A stretch of 64,000 nt of DNA. Source: Woronichinia naegeliana WA131. GTDB lineage: Bacteria; Cyanobacteriota; Cyanobacteriia; Cyanobacteriales; Microcystaceae. A program made the position numbers and the translations under genes. Shown piece after piece: positions 48,437 to 59,161 of this stretch (positions are counted from its first letter, which is position 1; every line of letters begins with the position of its first letter). Where the stretch lies: positions 3,844,001-3,908,000 of the forward strand of contig CP073041.1 in NCBI GenBank assembly GCA_025370055.1. The letters are read 5' to 3'. The notes below the pieces were generated by a model. It was not told where the DNA came from, did not search any database, and was given only the letters and a program-made list of their open reading frames with translations.

Positions 48437-50136
48437 GGGCTTGCTGAAAAAGTCAAAAAACGAAAGAAATGTGGGTTAGGGAAGTATGGACTGAAAAAGC
48501 ATAGATAACTTATCCTTATAGAAACAAATCAAAATACAGATTTTGTTTAATCTATTGTTCCTTTCTGTCTAAAAAGGTCAACACAAATCACTCCTCACAA
48601 AAGAGAGGAAAATTAACACCATTTTTTACAAGAAAAACGACTCTACAACTTTTTACTTTTTGTTTTCTTTTTTGTCTTCTGAAGAAGAGTAGAAAGATTC
48701 ATTACCAAAAAGTTCATCGCAATTACCGTTTCCGAGGTCTCAGGTAGTTTGGCCATCACTCGACCAAGACTAAATTTCCTCTTTTCCTGTCCGAATTTAC
48801 CCTCAATGGCATTACGCACTCTTTCATCTGAGCGTGCCTCTTTCTTTTTTTCTTTGCTCACCTCTTTCGGCGGTCTTCCCAATCGGGGACCACTCATTCT
48901 TATATCCCTTTCTTTACAATAAGCTCGATTCGCTTTTGTTCGATAGATTTTATCCACATGAACCGATTCCGGATAACATCCTGTTTCCCTTTTATATTCT
49001 TCTATTCGCGCTTGTAAATCTCCCGATTCGTTGTAATTATCCCAACTTAATTTGTCTAAGAAGACAAAGCCATTCACATTACTTGCCGATATTTTAGCTC
49101 CAAACTCTACTGCTTTTCCCGCTTTTCCACGCACTATTGGACGCACGTGAGGTTGGCTTACACTCACAATTCTGTTTTCTACTTTATTTGTCTTTTTTTC
49201 ATACATTTCTAACTGTTGCTCATACACTTTTCCTATCGTTACAAGCTCTTCTTGCTCTTTTTTCGTTAGTTTTTCTAACTTTGCTCCCTCTTCTATCATT
49301 TTTTCTATATCAGACAAGTTTCTTTTTATATATCCTAGTTGTTTTTTTGTTCCTTTTCTTCTTTCTTTTTTTGACACACGACGTTTTTTTGCTATGGCTA
49401 AGTACTCTTTTCTTGCCACTTCCCTATAAGTCCTCGGCTTTTCTTTCCTTTTCTCTTTTATTTCTTCATACAGCTTATCTATTATTTTTTCTGTTTTTTC
49501 TCTGGCATCATTCAATATTCCTATATCCGTTGGATATTTTATATCTGCTGGTGTACAAGTCGCATCTAACAATAACTTTCCTTCATTTTCTTTTTTTTCT
49601 GACGCTACACCCGTCGCTTTTTTTTCTATTTCTTTATTAATTTTATTTATTAATTCCATTCCTATTTTTTTACGAAAATGAACCATCATTGACGCATTAA
49701 ATGCTTCTTTGCTACTATAGCTTTCCATTCCTATAAAGTACTGTAAATAAGGGTTCTCTTTTATTTGTTCTACTGTTTCTCTGTCACTTTTTCCTGAAAT
49801 TTCTTTGATAATTAATGCTCCTAATGCCATTCTAAATGATTTGGCTGGGGCTCCTTTTTTTTCTGTGAAGTTTTTTGCATATTCTTCCTCATATTCTTCC
49901 CAGGGAATCATTTTTGACATTTCTATCCAACGATTTTCTTCGTCTAACTGCCCGCCGAACAGATTTTTCAAGTTTTCTGGTGTTTCAATTGAGTACTGTT
50001 GCTTTCGGTACATCTGCTTTCTCTCTTCTTAATGCAATGGTTTTGAGGCATTCTACCCTATTTTCGTGCATTCTAGCGGTTCTTAATTCGCCTACTATTT
50101 TTCTCCGTAAAGGTTTCAGCTTTTTTCAGCAAGCCC
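48437..50136 (-). mobile_element. IS-A copy 5 (1,700 bp)
   Basis: Flanks TAATTA (48431-48436) and TAATTT (50137-50142) match at five of six positions. Twelve bp longer than the standard copy because of a small in-frame duplication near the end of the transposase gene. Confidence 0.9.
48643..50013 (-). CDS. IS-A transposase variant (456 aa)
   Basis: Open throughout. The C-terminus reads LLQKTKKKTKSKKL, four residues longer than the 452-residue form, and FGQEKRKFSL replaces FGQGKRKFSL next to the catalytic Glu. All three acidic residues remain, so it may be active. Confidence 0.88.
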   Translation of the reverse strand: MYRKQQYSIETPENLKNLFGGQLDEENRWIEMSKMIPWEEYEEEYAKNFTEKKGAPAKSFRMALGALIIKEISGKSDRETVEQIKENPYLQYFIGMESYSSKEAFNASMMVHFRKKIGMELINKINKEIEKKATGVASEKKENEGKLLLDATCTPADIKYPTDIGILNDAREKTEKIIDKLYEEIKEKRKEKPRTYREVARKEYLAIAKKRRVSKKERRKGTKKQLGYIKRNLSDIEKMIEEGAKLEKLTKKEQEELVTIGKVYEQQLEMYEKKTNKVENRIVSVSQPHVRPIVRGKAGKAVEFGAKISASNVNGFVFLDKLSWDNYNESGDLQARIEEYKRETGCYPESVHVDKIYRTKANRAYCKERDIRMSGPRLGRPPKEVSKEKKKEARSDERVRNAIEGKFGQEKRKFSLGRVMAKLPETSETVIAMNFLVMNLSTLLQKTKKKTKSKKL

Positions 50137-50162
50137 TAATTTGTTCTATCTATTGCTAGATA

Positions 50163-50372
50163 GGGCTTGCTGAATAAGTATAGAACCCTTGCCAGATAAT
50201 GCTTTCAAGCATTTTAAAAACGATCAGGTGCAAGGTTATGGCCTTTGGAGGCTCAAAGCCCATGCACGTCGTTGGAAAACTGGGGGTTGAAATTGGAAAC
50301 TACTCTCTGAAGTCACCATTTTTCGCCTCCTGTGGCATCTAGGTTCGTTTTGTGGACTTTTTCAGCAGACCC
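50163..50372 (+). mobile_element. MITE M2, copy b (210 bp)
   Basis: TAGATA repeats at 50157-50162 and 50373-50378. Almost identical to copy a. Confidence 0.9.
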
Positions 50373-50762
50373 TAGATATACACAACCATTTTTAACACAT
50401 TTTTCTGGCTTCTTTATTAACTCTTTTACACAGGGAAACCAGATTTTCTCTATACTTAGTTTTTCCAGATTTAAAAATCTCTGTATTTTTCTCCTTCTAC
50501 TTTCCATTAAGATGGGAATTGGTAGAGCTTCCGCTATTCTTTCTAACCTCATATCTTGTAATATTTGCAAGCATCCTACTACTACAAATAGGAATAAGTA
50601 TTCGGCTCGACTTAGATTCTCTTGTAAAGTGGCTTCATATTCTTTTGCTATCATGTTTTCCTTTTGGGGTTATTGTACTCTTTTATAGAGTGTCTTGTCT
50701 TGTTTCTTTCTACTGTAATCCTTGCTACACAGGACTTTTACCTACTCTTGTCGCCCCACCAG

Positions 50763-51380
50763 TACAGTATTATATTGGAACAGACTGGGGAGTATCAGAA
50801 TCAACGGTCTGTCGTACAACTCAGAAAATCGAAAATATCTTAATTCGCTCAGGAGTGTTCAGTTTACCAGGGAAAAAAGAGTTACATCAAAAAGAGGCAG
50901 AAGAAAAAGTAGTAGTAATGGATGTAACAGAGATTCCGATGGAAAAACCGAAAGAAAATCAGAAAAGTTTTTATAGCGGAAAGCGGGGAGAACATACATT
51001 AAAGACACAACTAATTATTGACTTAAAAAGCAAGAAAATCATCTGTTTAGCGAGTGGTAAAGGAAGAGTGCATGACTTCAAGCTATTTCAAAATAGTGGA
51101 GTAAGAGTTGGAGATTTGATAAAAATCATTGCGGACAAAGGATATCAAGGAATTGCCAAAATTCATGAGTTAAGTGAAACACCGATTAAGAAAAAAAAGG
51201 GTAAAAAATTGAGTAAAGAGGAGAAGCAATATAAATAAGTTATTAAACCGTCTTCGAGTAGTAGTAGAACACGTTAATCGACGATTAAAAATTTTCAGAA
51301 TATTATCTTCAACCTATAGAAATAGAGGTCGTGTTCTAAACCTGTGGAAAAGAGTAATAATAAATAAATGTAAATCTTAA
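50763..51380 (+). pseudogene. IS5-like transposase, 5'-truncated and frameshifted
   Basis: Begins in YIGTDWGVSESTVCRTTQKI and keeps VVMDVTEIPMEKP and HDFKLFQNSG to KLSKEEKQYK. After this the coding continues in another frame as NKLLNRLRVVVEHVNRRLKI to INKCKS. Relative of the element at 3657. Truncated at the left by IS-F and at the right by IS1. Confidence 0.82.
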
Positions 51381-52471
51381 AATTGGTGTGCCATGCTATT
51401 CAAAGCAATTGTTTGCCCAAGTTGTCAAAGTACGGATATTGTGAAACACGGCCCCTCTGGGGAGGGGAAAGAGCGTTACAGATGTCGTAATACAGAATGT
51501 AAGCGTTGCACATTTATCTTAAACTATACTTATAAAGGTTATTTGCCAGAAGTAAAGGAAAAGATTGCCGAAATGGCAATGAATGGTAGTGGCATAAGGG
51601 ATACAGCCCGTGTGCTGAGGATTAGTCCATCAACAGTGATTAGTGAACTAAAAAAAAGAGTCTAGTTTAGTATTCGTCAACGAAAAAAAACTAGCAGAAC
51701 TGGAACCCAGTCAGAGTATTGTAACGCTCTGCCAATGGAATGACGTGGAAGCAGAACTCGACGAAATGTGGGGTTTTGTGAAGAGCAAAAAAGAGCAAAG
51801 ATGGTTATGGCACGCTATTGATCATAAGACAGGTGAGATATTAGCTTATGTTTTGTCTGGTCACAAAGACGAAGCATTTCTAAGGCTAAAAGAGTTGTTA
51901 GAACCTTTTGGTATTACTCAATATTATACAGATGGATGGGGGGCTTACGAACGACATATTGAGCCAGCATTGCATGAGGTGGGTAAGTATAATACTCAAA
52001 AAATCGAACGAAAGCACTTGACATTGAGAACTCGAATAAAGAGATTAGCGAGAAAAACGATTTGTTTCTCCAAATCTATTGTGATGCACGATATACTTCA
52101 AACGTTCATAATCTGAGATTTATCAAAGCGTTGAAATCGTAAGGTGAGCAAAGAATCAAGCTCCTCCTTATATTTTACGTTAGCATCTTTAAGACATCCT
52201 GAAATTGCTGCAGAAAACTGCGTAAAATCTTCATAATATTTTGCGTATAAACACTTCTTCTTCACAAACTTCCACAGTCTTTCAATTAAATTCAAGTTAG
52301 GAGAATAAGGAGGTAAGTACAGTAACTCTATTCCTAATGATTCTGCCAACTCCTGCACAATTCGGCATTTTTGATAACGAGCATTGTCTAATACCAACGT
52401 AATCGGTATTAATAGTCCTAATTCTGCTATCTTTTCTAGGAGTTCACAAACCTGAGTTCCCGTAATATAAG

Positions 52472-54073
52472 CTGACTTTTCCCGTTAAGTGCGGATTGCA
52501 AGCTGCCAGCCTTGGCAAAGGTCATGCAACTTCAACCAACCGCGCCAAAGGACTTGGATACCGAGAGGAGTTTTACGACGATGTTCAAGATAACCACCAA
52601 GAAAAGCAACAGACTCGACAGCCCAAGCAACAGTCAAAATAGGGGGAAGTTTTTGAGAGGCGGCTGCTTTTAACACCTGAAGTTGAAGAGGATTAAGAAT
52701 TTCAATCGCGAGAGCATCGGGCTGGGTACGATGAAGATAAGTAACGTGTAAAAGTTCAACAGCAATGACACTTAAAAAACCCAAAAGAGTTTTCATTCCA
52801 TCAGAGGCAAGTCGATAACGCTCACTCTGACAACCAGACTTAAGGACTTTATGAAATTCTTCAACCCGCCATCGGTAGGTGTACCAACGAAGAATAGTGA
52901 CAGCCATCTCAATAGTCTCAACAACTTCTGTAGTCAGAAGCATCCAAGATAAAGGAGTTTCGCCTTCGGGACAATCGATTTCTGTCGCATAAACAGCATA
53001 GACATTCAACGGGTCACGATTATCAAAACGATAGGGAGTTCGTAGATTAACTGAGCAAAATCGGACGGCAAGCTTAACCTTCCGTGCTTTTCTTTTTCCT
53101 GTACTCGGAATCTCGATTTCTTGATGAAAACGAATCGGTTCTGATTCCAAATGTTGCCAAAGTCGTTCACTATTTTTGTCTAAACTACGATTATGAGACG
53201 CTCTGACCAGCACTCCTGTATGCTTGAGTTGACGCACTGAGTCAAAGACTTCTGAAACATCTCCTTCTCTGTCAAATACATGAATTACCCTCGTTGAACT
53301 TTCTACCTGTTTCTCACAGGTGTTTAGAGCCTCTACCCATTTGTAGGATTCTTTTTCCTCAAATGGTCTTTGACGAGCTGCTTTTCTTTGTTCTTTCTGT
53401 CTTTCTTTTTTCTGCTTCGCCGTTTCATCTGTTGGGGGCTTTTCTTTTACCTCCCTATTCCACAGTTTTTGCCATAATAAACCTAATACTTGTCCTTTTT
53501 CTGGCTCAATTGCTAAAGCACTATGCAGTATTAATCCATTCCCTCCTTTTCCAGTCGGCCCATACCCTTCCCTTTTTTCCTTGATATTGCGATAATCTAA
53601 GAAGGTCGTATCTCCGACTGATAGCATTATCTTATATTCTTCTACGGCGGCAGTTGTCATTTCACAGTGCGGCTCTATTATCTTGACAAAGTCTGTTTTC
53701 GGATTCCCAAAAATTCATAGGCCCTCTTTAACTCGTTTCCTCCCTTAAACACTTCTGATAAGGCTTTTCCAAACCCCTCACTTAACTTTTTCCCAATCGA
53801 GAAGGCACGATTGTTTAGCCTCTCGTCTCCCAATTCACAACTGGCAAAGTTTTTTGTCCACCATTCCAACATTTTTTGACCTGCCCTTTAAGATTTTCTC
53901 CATTTTACAGTCTCATACTCCCTTCATCCTTTGTTTTTGAAATTTGAACGATAAGCGGGATGATGGCTTCAGAATATTTTTTTCCTGTCAAGAGAATCAT
54001 TACTCAAACCCTTGCCAGATAAAGCCTCTAGAAGTTTGCATTGCTGGATTTTGGACTTAACGGGAAAAGTCAG
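52472..54073 (-). mobile_element. IS-H (IS4 family, Tn5/IS50-like, 1,602 bp)
   Basis: Perfect terminal repeats CTGACTTTTCCCGTTAAG and 10-bp target duplication GTAATATAAG (52462-52471, 54074-54083), as expected for IS4 relatives. Confidence 0.93.
52485..53872 (-). pseudogene. Tn5-like transposase with one frameshift
   Basis: N-terminus WWTKNFASCELGDERLNNRA, KKLSEGFGKALSEVFKGGNE as in Tn5 family proteins. A frame change at TTTTTGGG (about 53700) separates it from NPKTDFVKIIEPHCE and the core from MTTAAVEEYKIML onward: VGDTTFLDYRN (first Asp), RVIHVFDREGDVSEVF (second Asp) and YTYRWRVEEFHKVLKSGC (Y-R-E motif). One base added or lost restores a full-length protein. Confidence 0.87.
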
Positions 54074-55160
54074 GTAATATAAGAACTGTTCGTTACCATA
54101 ATTACTTCATGGGTAATTGCATTTAATGCTCCTAACACATTAAAACGTTTTCTCCCTGATGGTGACTTAATAAAAATCCTCTTGAAGCACCATATAAAAT
54201 TTACAAATGCTCCCATTACAAAAGGAGAGGCATCTACAAAGAAAACTGCCCTTTTTCCTGCTTTTGCCTCTTCTAGCCTTGGTTCTAGCTCTTTTTCTCT
54301 ATAGCTATCCTGAGCTTCTACATCTGCTTTTGATGGAATTGTTCCCACCTTTAGACACCTCATTCCTATTGACTTTAAAAATTTTCTGACTTGCGTTGGA
54401 CTTCTTTTTATTCCCGTTAATTCTTCTATTCTTTTTACTGCTTCATTTATTTTTGCTGGTGGATTTGACTCAAAATATGCCTCAATTTTCCCTTGATGCT
54501 CTGTTAACTCGCTTTTCGGGCGATTAAATTTTATTTCTTTTAGTTTTTCTATCCCGCCCTCTTGATAATCACGGATATAGCTTGTCACCGTATTTACTGA
54601 AACTCCTGCGAATTGAGCAATTTTTTGATGAGATAATCCCTGACTTTTTAACCATAAAACTTCCATCTTTAGCTGTACTCTAGGATGCGGGTGATTAAAC
54701 CGACCGTAAGACAACAGTCTTTTGTCTTCTTCCGTAAATTCTAACTTAATCATTTCTCAGCCTCTTGACTACTTTTTCTATTTTTACTATATTATCTCTT
54801 ATTTTTAAAATTCGCAACTTGTGACCGTGTTCAGTATATTGTCCTTGGATTATTTATCAATCGCTTTGAATTTGGATGTCTTATTTAGATGTGCTTCCAC
54901 AGATTCAGAACACTACCTAGACATCGTAGATACTGTGTTAAGTGTCAAGGGGAAACAGGAAAAAAATCAGTTTCCTCCTCTAAAACAACGTTAGGAAGAG
55001 CCAACTTAGTCTGGTCAAACGGTTTCCCTGACTTGAGAATCCCGTAAACAATCCGAATGAGTTTGTGCATTACAACCCCAACGATCTGCATTTTATTTTT
55101 TCCTGCCTCTAAAAACCGTTCTCGCAAGTCCTTCATCTTACATCTTGCACCAAAACTCAT

Positions 55161-56376
55161 GTTCTAAGTTGTGACAGCAACTAACTGAAGTTGGAGTCCA
55201 AAAGATTGCAAAAGTGGACGTAATCGCTCGACTTGAGAAAAAAGGGAACAAAGAGCAACATCAGGAAAAAGTGTCTGAAGAGCAGAAGCAGAAGCTTGAC
55301 CCCAATCAGGTGGTTTAGAGGAGTCAGTAGAAAGATAAACCCAATGGGCAAGAAGAAAACTAATCATCGAAAGAAGCAACCAGCGATAAACCCCCAGAAG
55401 AGTTTGTTGACCAAAACGATGTAAACCAAAACGATGTTTTACGGTCTTGAAAAAGCCCTCAATACTCCATCTTCGCCGTCCCCACCAGATAATGGTACTG
55501 GACTTAAGAGGACGAGTCGATAAGACGAAGCGTTTTTCGAGTTTGCCGTTACGTTTGAGGTAGAACCAAGAGATAGTAACAGGGAAAGATAATCCATCAA
55601 GAGTGACCTGTTGTCCTTTTTTGAGCAAATCACGAAGCTGACGACCATCAGCTAATTTACGGTCACAACGCACACCGACGATAACCGCAAGACGGCGTTT
55701 TTTCATCGCTTGAAGGAATTGCACACTACTAAAGGCGGTATCGGCTAAAATGACAACCCGAAAAGCACTCAGGAGTTCTTTGGGTAGGCTATCCACTAAT
55801 CGCACCGCGAGTTGAGCGGGACTTCTTGTTTCTTTACCTCTCCAAACTCGAAATCCCCAGGGGACTCGAAATTCTCCTATCACCAGATAAATCACCAAAA
55901 GATGTAAACCCCTCTTCCCGTGAAGAACATGAATTAAATGCTCAAAAGCCTTAAATTTTCCGCATTTCTCCAGTGTCGTTAAGTCCACAATCACCTGCAA
56001 CCAAGGTCGTCTTCCTCTTGGAGCATAGGTAAGTAGTTCTTTGAGAATTGCTTTTCGCACTGCTCGGATAATTTGGCGAGTACCCCAATCATACTGATTC
56101 AAAAATCGGCTTAAGGCCGAGGGTGATTTTGTTTGACTATGTTGGGGTAGAGGATGACCTTGAGCTTCTAGGAATAGCCCCAACATTGCCTGCAAACTAT
56201 CGCGTTGATAGGAGGTCGGCATCAAACCTAGCAATGTATAAACTAGGGTCTGGGCTTGTATAAGAATGGTTTCCATTGTTTTGCTGTTTTTTCACTTCTA
56301 CTCCTTTTTCCACTTTCTTGACCCTTTCCGCCAGTCGTTCTTTTGTTCTGCTGCAAGATGTAAGTCATGGGAGAAC
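55161..56376 (-). mobile_element. IS-I (IS701/IS4-like, about 1.2 kb)
   Basis: Left boundary GTTCTAAGTTGTGAC at 55161; right boundary near GGGAGAAC at 56376, from the continuity of the IS110 gene on both sides. The ends are estimated to within some 10 bp. No certain target repeat. Confidence 0.7.
55164..56276 (-). CDS. DDE transposase of IS-I (IS701/IS4-like)
   Basis: 370 residues, intact. VIVDLTTLEKCGKF (first Asp), VVILADTAFSSVQFLQAM (second Asp), and WWGRRRWSIEGFFKTVKHRF with the Glu in the IS4/IS701 style. Membrane-like SMISFLLAHWVYL near the C-terminus is typical of these proteins. Start: the ATG at 56276 is inside the element. Confidence 0.85.
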   Translation of the reverse strand: METILIQAQTLVYTLLGLMPTSYQRDSLQAMLGLFLEAQGHPLPQHSQTKSPSALSRFLNQYDWGTRQIIRAVRKAILKELLTYAPRGRRPWLQVIVDLTTLEKCGKFKAFEHLIHVLHGKRGLHLLVIYLVIGEFRVPWGFRVWRGKETRSPAQLAVRLVDSLPKELLSAFRVVILADTAFSSVQFLQAMKKRRLAVIVGVRCDRKLADGRQLRDLLKKGQQVTLDGLSFPVTISWFYLKRNGKLEKRFVLSTRPLKSSTIIWWGRRRWSIEGFFKTVKHRFGLHRFGQQTLLGVYRWLLLSMISFLLAHWVYLSTDSSKPPDWGQASASALQTLFPDVALCSLFSQVERLRPLLQSFGLQLQLVAVTT

Positions 56377-56421
56377 AATGACGCATAGAACTCAATGCAG
56401 GAAAATAAAGAGCCTTACGTA

Positions 56422-56749
56422 GGGCTTGCTGAAAAAAGCTGAAACCTTTACGGAGAAAAATAGTAGGCGAATTAAGAACCGCTAGAATGCACGAAAATAG
56501 GGTAGAATGCCTCAAAACCATTGCATTAAGAAGAGAGAAAGCAGATGTACCGAAAGCAACAGTACTCAATTGAAACACCAGAAAACTTGAAAAATCTGTT
56601 CGGCGGGCAGTTAGACGAAGAAAATCGTTGGATAGAAATGTCAAAAATGATTCCCTGGGAAGAATATGAGGAAGAATATGCAAAAAACTTCACAGAAAAA
56701 AAAGGAGCCCCAGCCAAATCATTTAGAATGGCATTAGGAGCATTAATTA
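56422..56749 (+). mobile_element. IS-A copy 6, 328-bp left fragment
   Basis: Left end with TACGTA at 56416-56421, reading through the first 69 transposase codons (to RMALGALI). It is then interrupted by copy 7 at TAATTA (56744-56749). Confidence 0.92.
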
Positions 56750-58437
56750 GGGCTTGCTGAAAAAAGCTGAAACCTTTACGGAGAAAAATAGTAGGCGAAT
56801 TAAGAACCGCTAGAATGCACGAAAATAGGGTAGAATGCCTCAAAACCATTGCATTAAGAAGAGAGAAAGCAGATGTACCGAAAGCAACAGTACTCAATTG
56901 AAACACCAGAAAACTTGAAAAATCTGTTCGGCGGGCAGTTAGACGAAGAAAATCGTTGGATAGAAATGTCAAAAATGATTCTTTGGGAAGAATATGAGGA
57001 AGAATATGCAAAAAACTTCACAGAAAAAAAAGGAGCCCCAGCCAAATCATTTAGAATGGCATTAGGAGCATTAATTATCAAAGAAATTTCAGGAAAAAGT
57101 GACAGAGAAACAGTAGAACAAATAAAAGAGAACCCTTATTTACAGTACTTTATAGGAATGGAAAGCTATAGTAGCAAAGAAGCATTTAATGCGTCAATGA
57201 TGGTTCATTTTCGTAAAAAAATAGGAATGGAATTAATAAATAAAATTAATAAAGAAATAGAAAAAAAAGCGACGGGTGTAGCGTCAGAAAAAAAAGAAAA
57301 TGAAGGAAAGTTATTGTTAGATGCGACTTGTACACCAGCAGATATAAAATATCCAACGGATATAGGAATATTGAATGATGCCAGAGAAAAAACAGAAAAA
57401 ATAATAGATAAGCTGTATGAAGAAATAAAAGAGAAAAGGAAAGAAAAGCCGAGGACTTATAGGGAAGTGGCAAGAAAAGAGTACTTAGCCATAGCAAAAA
57501 AACGTCGTGTGTCAAAAAAAGAAAGAAGAAAAGGAACAAAAAAACAACTAGGATATATAAAAAGAAACTTGTCTGATATAGAAAAAATGATAGAAGAGGG
57601 AGCAAAGTTAGAAAAACTAACGAAAAAAGAGCAAGAAGAGCTTGTAACGATAGGAAAAGTGTATGAGCAACAGTTAGAAATGTATGAAAAAAAGACAAAT
57701 AAAGTAGAAAACAGAATTGTGAGTGTAAGCCAACCTCACGTGCGTCCAATAGTGCGTGGAAAAGCGGGAAAAGCAGTAGAGTTTGGAGCTAAAATATCGG
57801 CAAGTAATGTGAATGGCTTTGTCTTCTTAGACAAATTAAGTTGGGATAATTACAACGAATCGGGAGATTTACAAGCGCGAATAGAAGAATATAAAAGGGA
57901 AACAGGATGTTATCCGGAATCGGTTCATGTGGATAAAATCTATCGAACAAAAGCGAATCGAGCTTATTGTAAAGAAAGGGATATAAGAATGAGTGGTCCC
58001 CGATTGGGAAGACCGCCGAAAGAGGTGAGCAAAGAAAAAAAGAAAGAGGCACGCTCAGATGAAAGAGTGCGTAATGCCATTGAGGGTAAATTCGGACAGG
58101 GAAAGAGGAAATTTAGTCTTGGTCGAGTGATGGCCAAACTACCTGAGACCTCGGAAACGGTAATTGCGATGAACTTTTTGGTAATGAATCTTTCTACTCT
58201 ACTTCAGAAGACAAAAAGTAAAAAGTTGTAGAGTCGTTTTTCTTGTGAAAAATGGTGTTAATTTTCCTCTCTTTTGTGAGGAGTGATTTGTGTTGACCTT
58301 TTTAGACAGAAAGGAACAATAGATTAAACAAAATCTGTATTTTGATTTGTTTCCATAAGGATAAGTTATCTATGCTTTTTCAGTCCATACTTCCCTAACC
58401 CACATTTCTTTCGTTTTTTGACTTTTTCAGCAAGCCC
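56750..58437 (+). mobile_element. IS-A copy 7 (1,688 bp, intact)
   Basis: Inserted into copy 6. Its right end is followed directly by TACGTA (58438-58443), which is the target repeat of copy 6, not by TAATTA. The rest of copy 6 has been removed. Confidence 0.93.
56873..58231 (+). CDS. IS-A transposase, reference intact copy (452 aa)
   Basis: DUF772 N-domain (LDEENRWIEMSKMI, APAKSFRMALGALIIKE, NPYLQYFIGMESYSS, MMVHFRKKIG), then the DDE core with D150 (LLLDATCTPAD), D354 (VHVDKIYRTKANRAYC) and E404 (RNAIEGKFGQGKRKFSL). A long Lys/Glu-rich coiled segment (about 165-290) separates the first and second Asp, longer than in IS5 itself. The family is best described as IS5/IS1182-like. Five further copies are in the window. 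Antisense ORFs of 87-171 codons across the Lys-rich region are shadows. Confidence 0.95.
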   Translation: MYRKQQYSIETPENLKNLFGGQLDEENRWIEMSKMILWEEYEEEYAKNFTEKKGAPAKSFRMALGALIIKEISGKSDRETVEQIKENPYLQYFIGMESYSSKEAFNASMMVHFRKKIGMELINKINKEIEKKATGVASEKKENEGKLLLDATCTPADIKYPTDIGILNDAREKTEKIIDKLYEEIKEKRKEKPRTYREVARKEYLAIAKKRRVSKKERRKGTKKQLGYIKRNLSDIEKMIEEGAKLEKLTKKEQEELVTIGKVYEQQLEMYEKKTNKVENRIVSVSQPHVRPIVRGKAGKAVEFGAKISASNVNGFVFLDKLSWDNYNESGDLQARIEEYKRETGCYPESVHVDKIYRTKANRAYCKERDIRMSGPRLGRPPKEVSKEKKKEARSDERVRNAIEGKFGQGKRKFSLGRVMAKLPETSETVIAMNFLVMNLSTLLQKTKSKKL

Positions 58438-59161
58438 TACGTAAATGAGGATTACCAATTTTACACAACCGAGTTTTCCCTTTAACAGAGGTTCCCGATT
58501 GATGCTCTTGAGGTGTTAAACCCGCAAATGCCGCTAATTGACGAGCAGAAGAAAACTGATTAATATCGCCAATTTCTGCCAGAATTGTCATTGCTGTCGG
58601 CTCACCAATTCCTACAATCGAAGTCAATAAATCTGCTTGACTTTTTAGGGAACTATATTCGTTCAACAATTCTTTTTGTCGCTTTTTTACATTGTCAATT
58701 TGAGTTTCTAAAAATACAAGATGAGCTTCAATATCTTCTATGAGACTCTCATCAACTGTTGTTTTTAAACGATTTTTTTCTTGAGTTGCCATCTGCTCTA
58801 ACGCTCTTAATCGACGGCTATAAGACTGTAATTGTGCCATTTCTGGACTTGGAGGTGTCCAAGCTTGTGGTTTAAGGGCTGCACAGAATCGTGCAATGGT
58901 TGTGGCATCGGCTTGATCATTTTTTGTTCGACTCAAGCGACTTTGAGCAAATCCCTTAATTCGGGCAGGATTAACAATACTGACAATGTGACCTAAACTG
59001 TGTAAATAAGTTGCTACTGAATGACCGTACGTACTAGTTGCCTCTAAACAAGCATGAACTCTTTCCAGTTGGTTTTGCTCCAACCATTTTTTGAGTTGCT
59101 CGAACCCTTCAAGGTTATTGGCAAATTCTTTAACCTGACTTTTTTTCTCTCCTTTGAGTAA

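Larger units (their letters stand above)
45891..50654 (-). pseudogene. IS4-like transposase of IS-F, in four pieces
   Basis: Order on the minus strand: MIAKEYEATLQENLSRAEYL to KNGCVYLA (50654-50373), IDRTN (between M2b and IS-A copy 5), then VINILTVSLIYEKRAVLVYW, ILGDREFCSVTLGKWL (second Asp), KRFGIEEMFRDLKSGGYNLE (Glu region) to SSFYVG, and finally QHLHLWLGLRQMYEK to the stop at 45891. A TAG sits at the IS-A copy 5 junction where TGG (Trp) is expected. Confidence 0.88.
45871..50762 (-). mobile_element. IS-F (IS4-like, about 1,277 bp net) with three insertions
   Basis: Ends CTGCTGGGGCGACAAG (45871) and CTGGTGGGGCGACAAG (complement of right end at 50762). It contains IS-A copies 4 and 5 and MITE M2b. 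Flanks (IS-B at left, IS5-like at right) do not form a clear duplication. Confidence 0.85.
52098..54753 (-). pseudogene. IS630 transposase interrupted by IS-H
   Basis: N-terminal 227 codons (54753 down to the IS-H junction after NSSYIT) and C-terminal 99 codons (52397-52098, LDNARYQKCR onward). DASPF replaces DASHF beside the first catalytic Asp. Confidence 0.92.
52094..54836 (-). mobile_element. IS-D copy 4 (IS630), split by IS-H
   Basis: TA repeats at 52092-52093 and 54837-54838. Uses the CTGAACACGG left-end variant like copy 2. Confidence 0.92.
51393..54895 (+). pseudogene. IS1 InsA/InsB transposase, interrupted
   Basis: InsA (51393-51665): zinc finger CPSCQST..CRNTECKRC and HTH (GSGIRDTARVLRISPSTVISEL). 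InsB frame: AELDEMWGFVKSKKEQRW, YYTDGWGAYERHI, KIERKHLTLRTRIKRLARKT to SIVMHD, then IS-D, then IVLGLFINRFEFGCLI and the stop at 54895. An A8 run before the InsA stop is the expected slip site, but InsB here lies in the +1 rather than -1 frame, so the pair may be frameshift-damaged as well. Confidence 0.8.
51385..54917 (+). mobile_element. IS1-family element split by IS-D copy 4
   Basis: Left end GGTGTGCCATGC, right end about GGTAGTGTTCTGAATC (complement). The coding sequence continues cleanly across IS-D copy 4, with TA on each side, so that insertion is simple. Confidence 0.75.
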
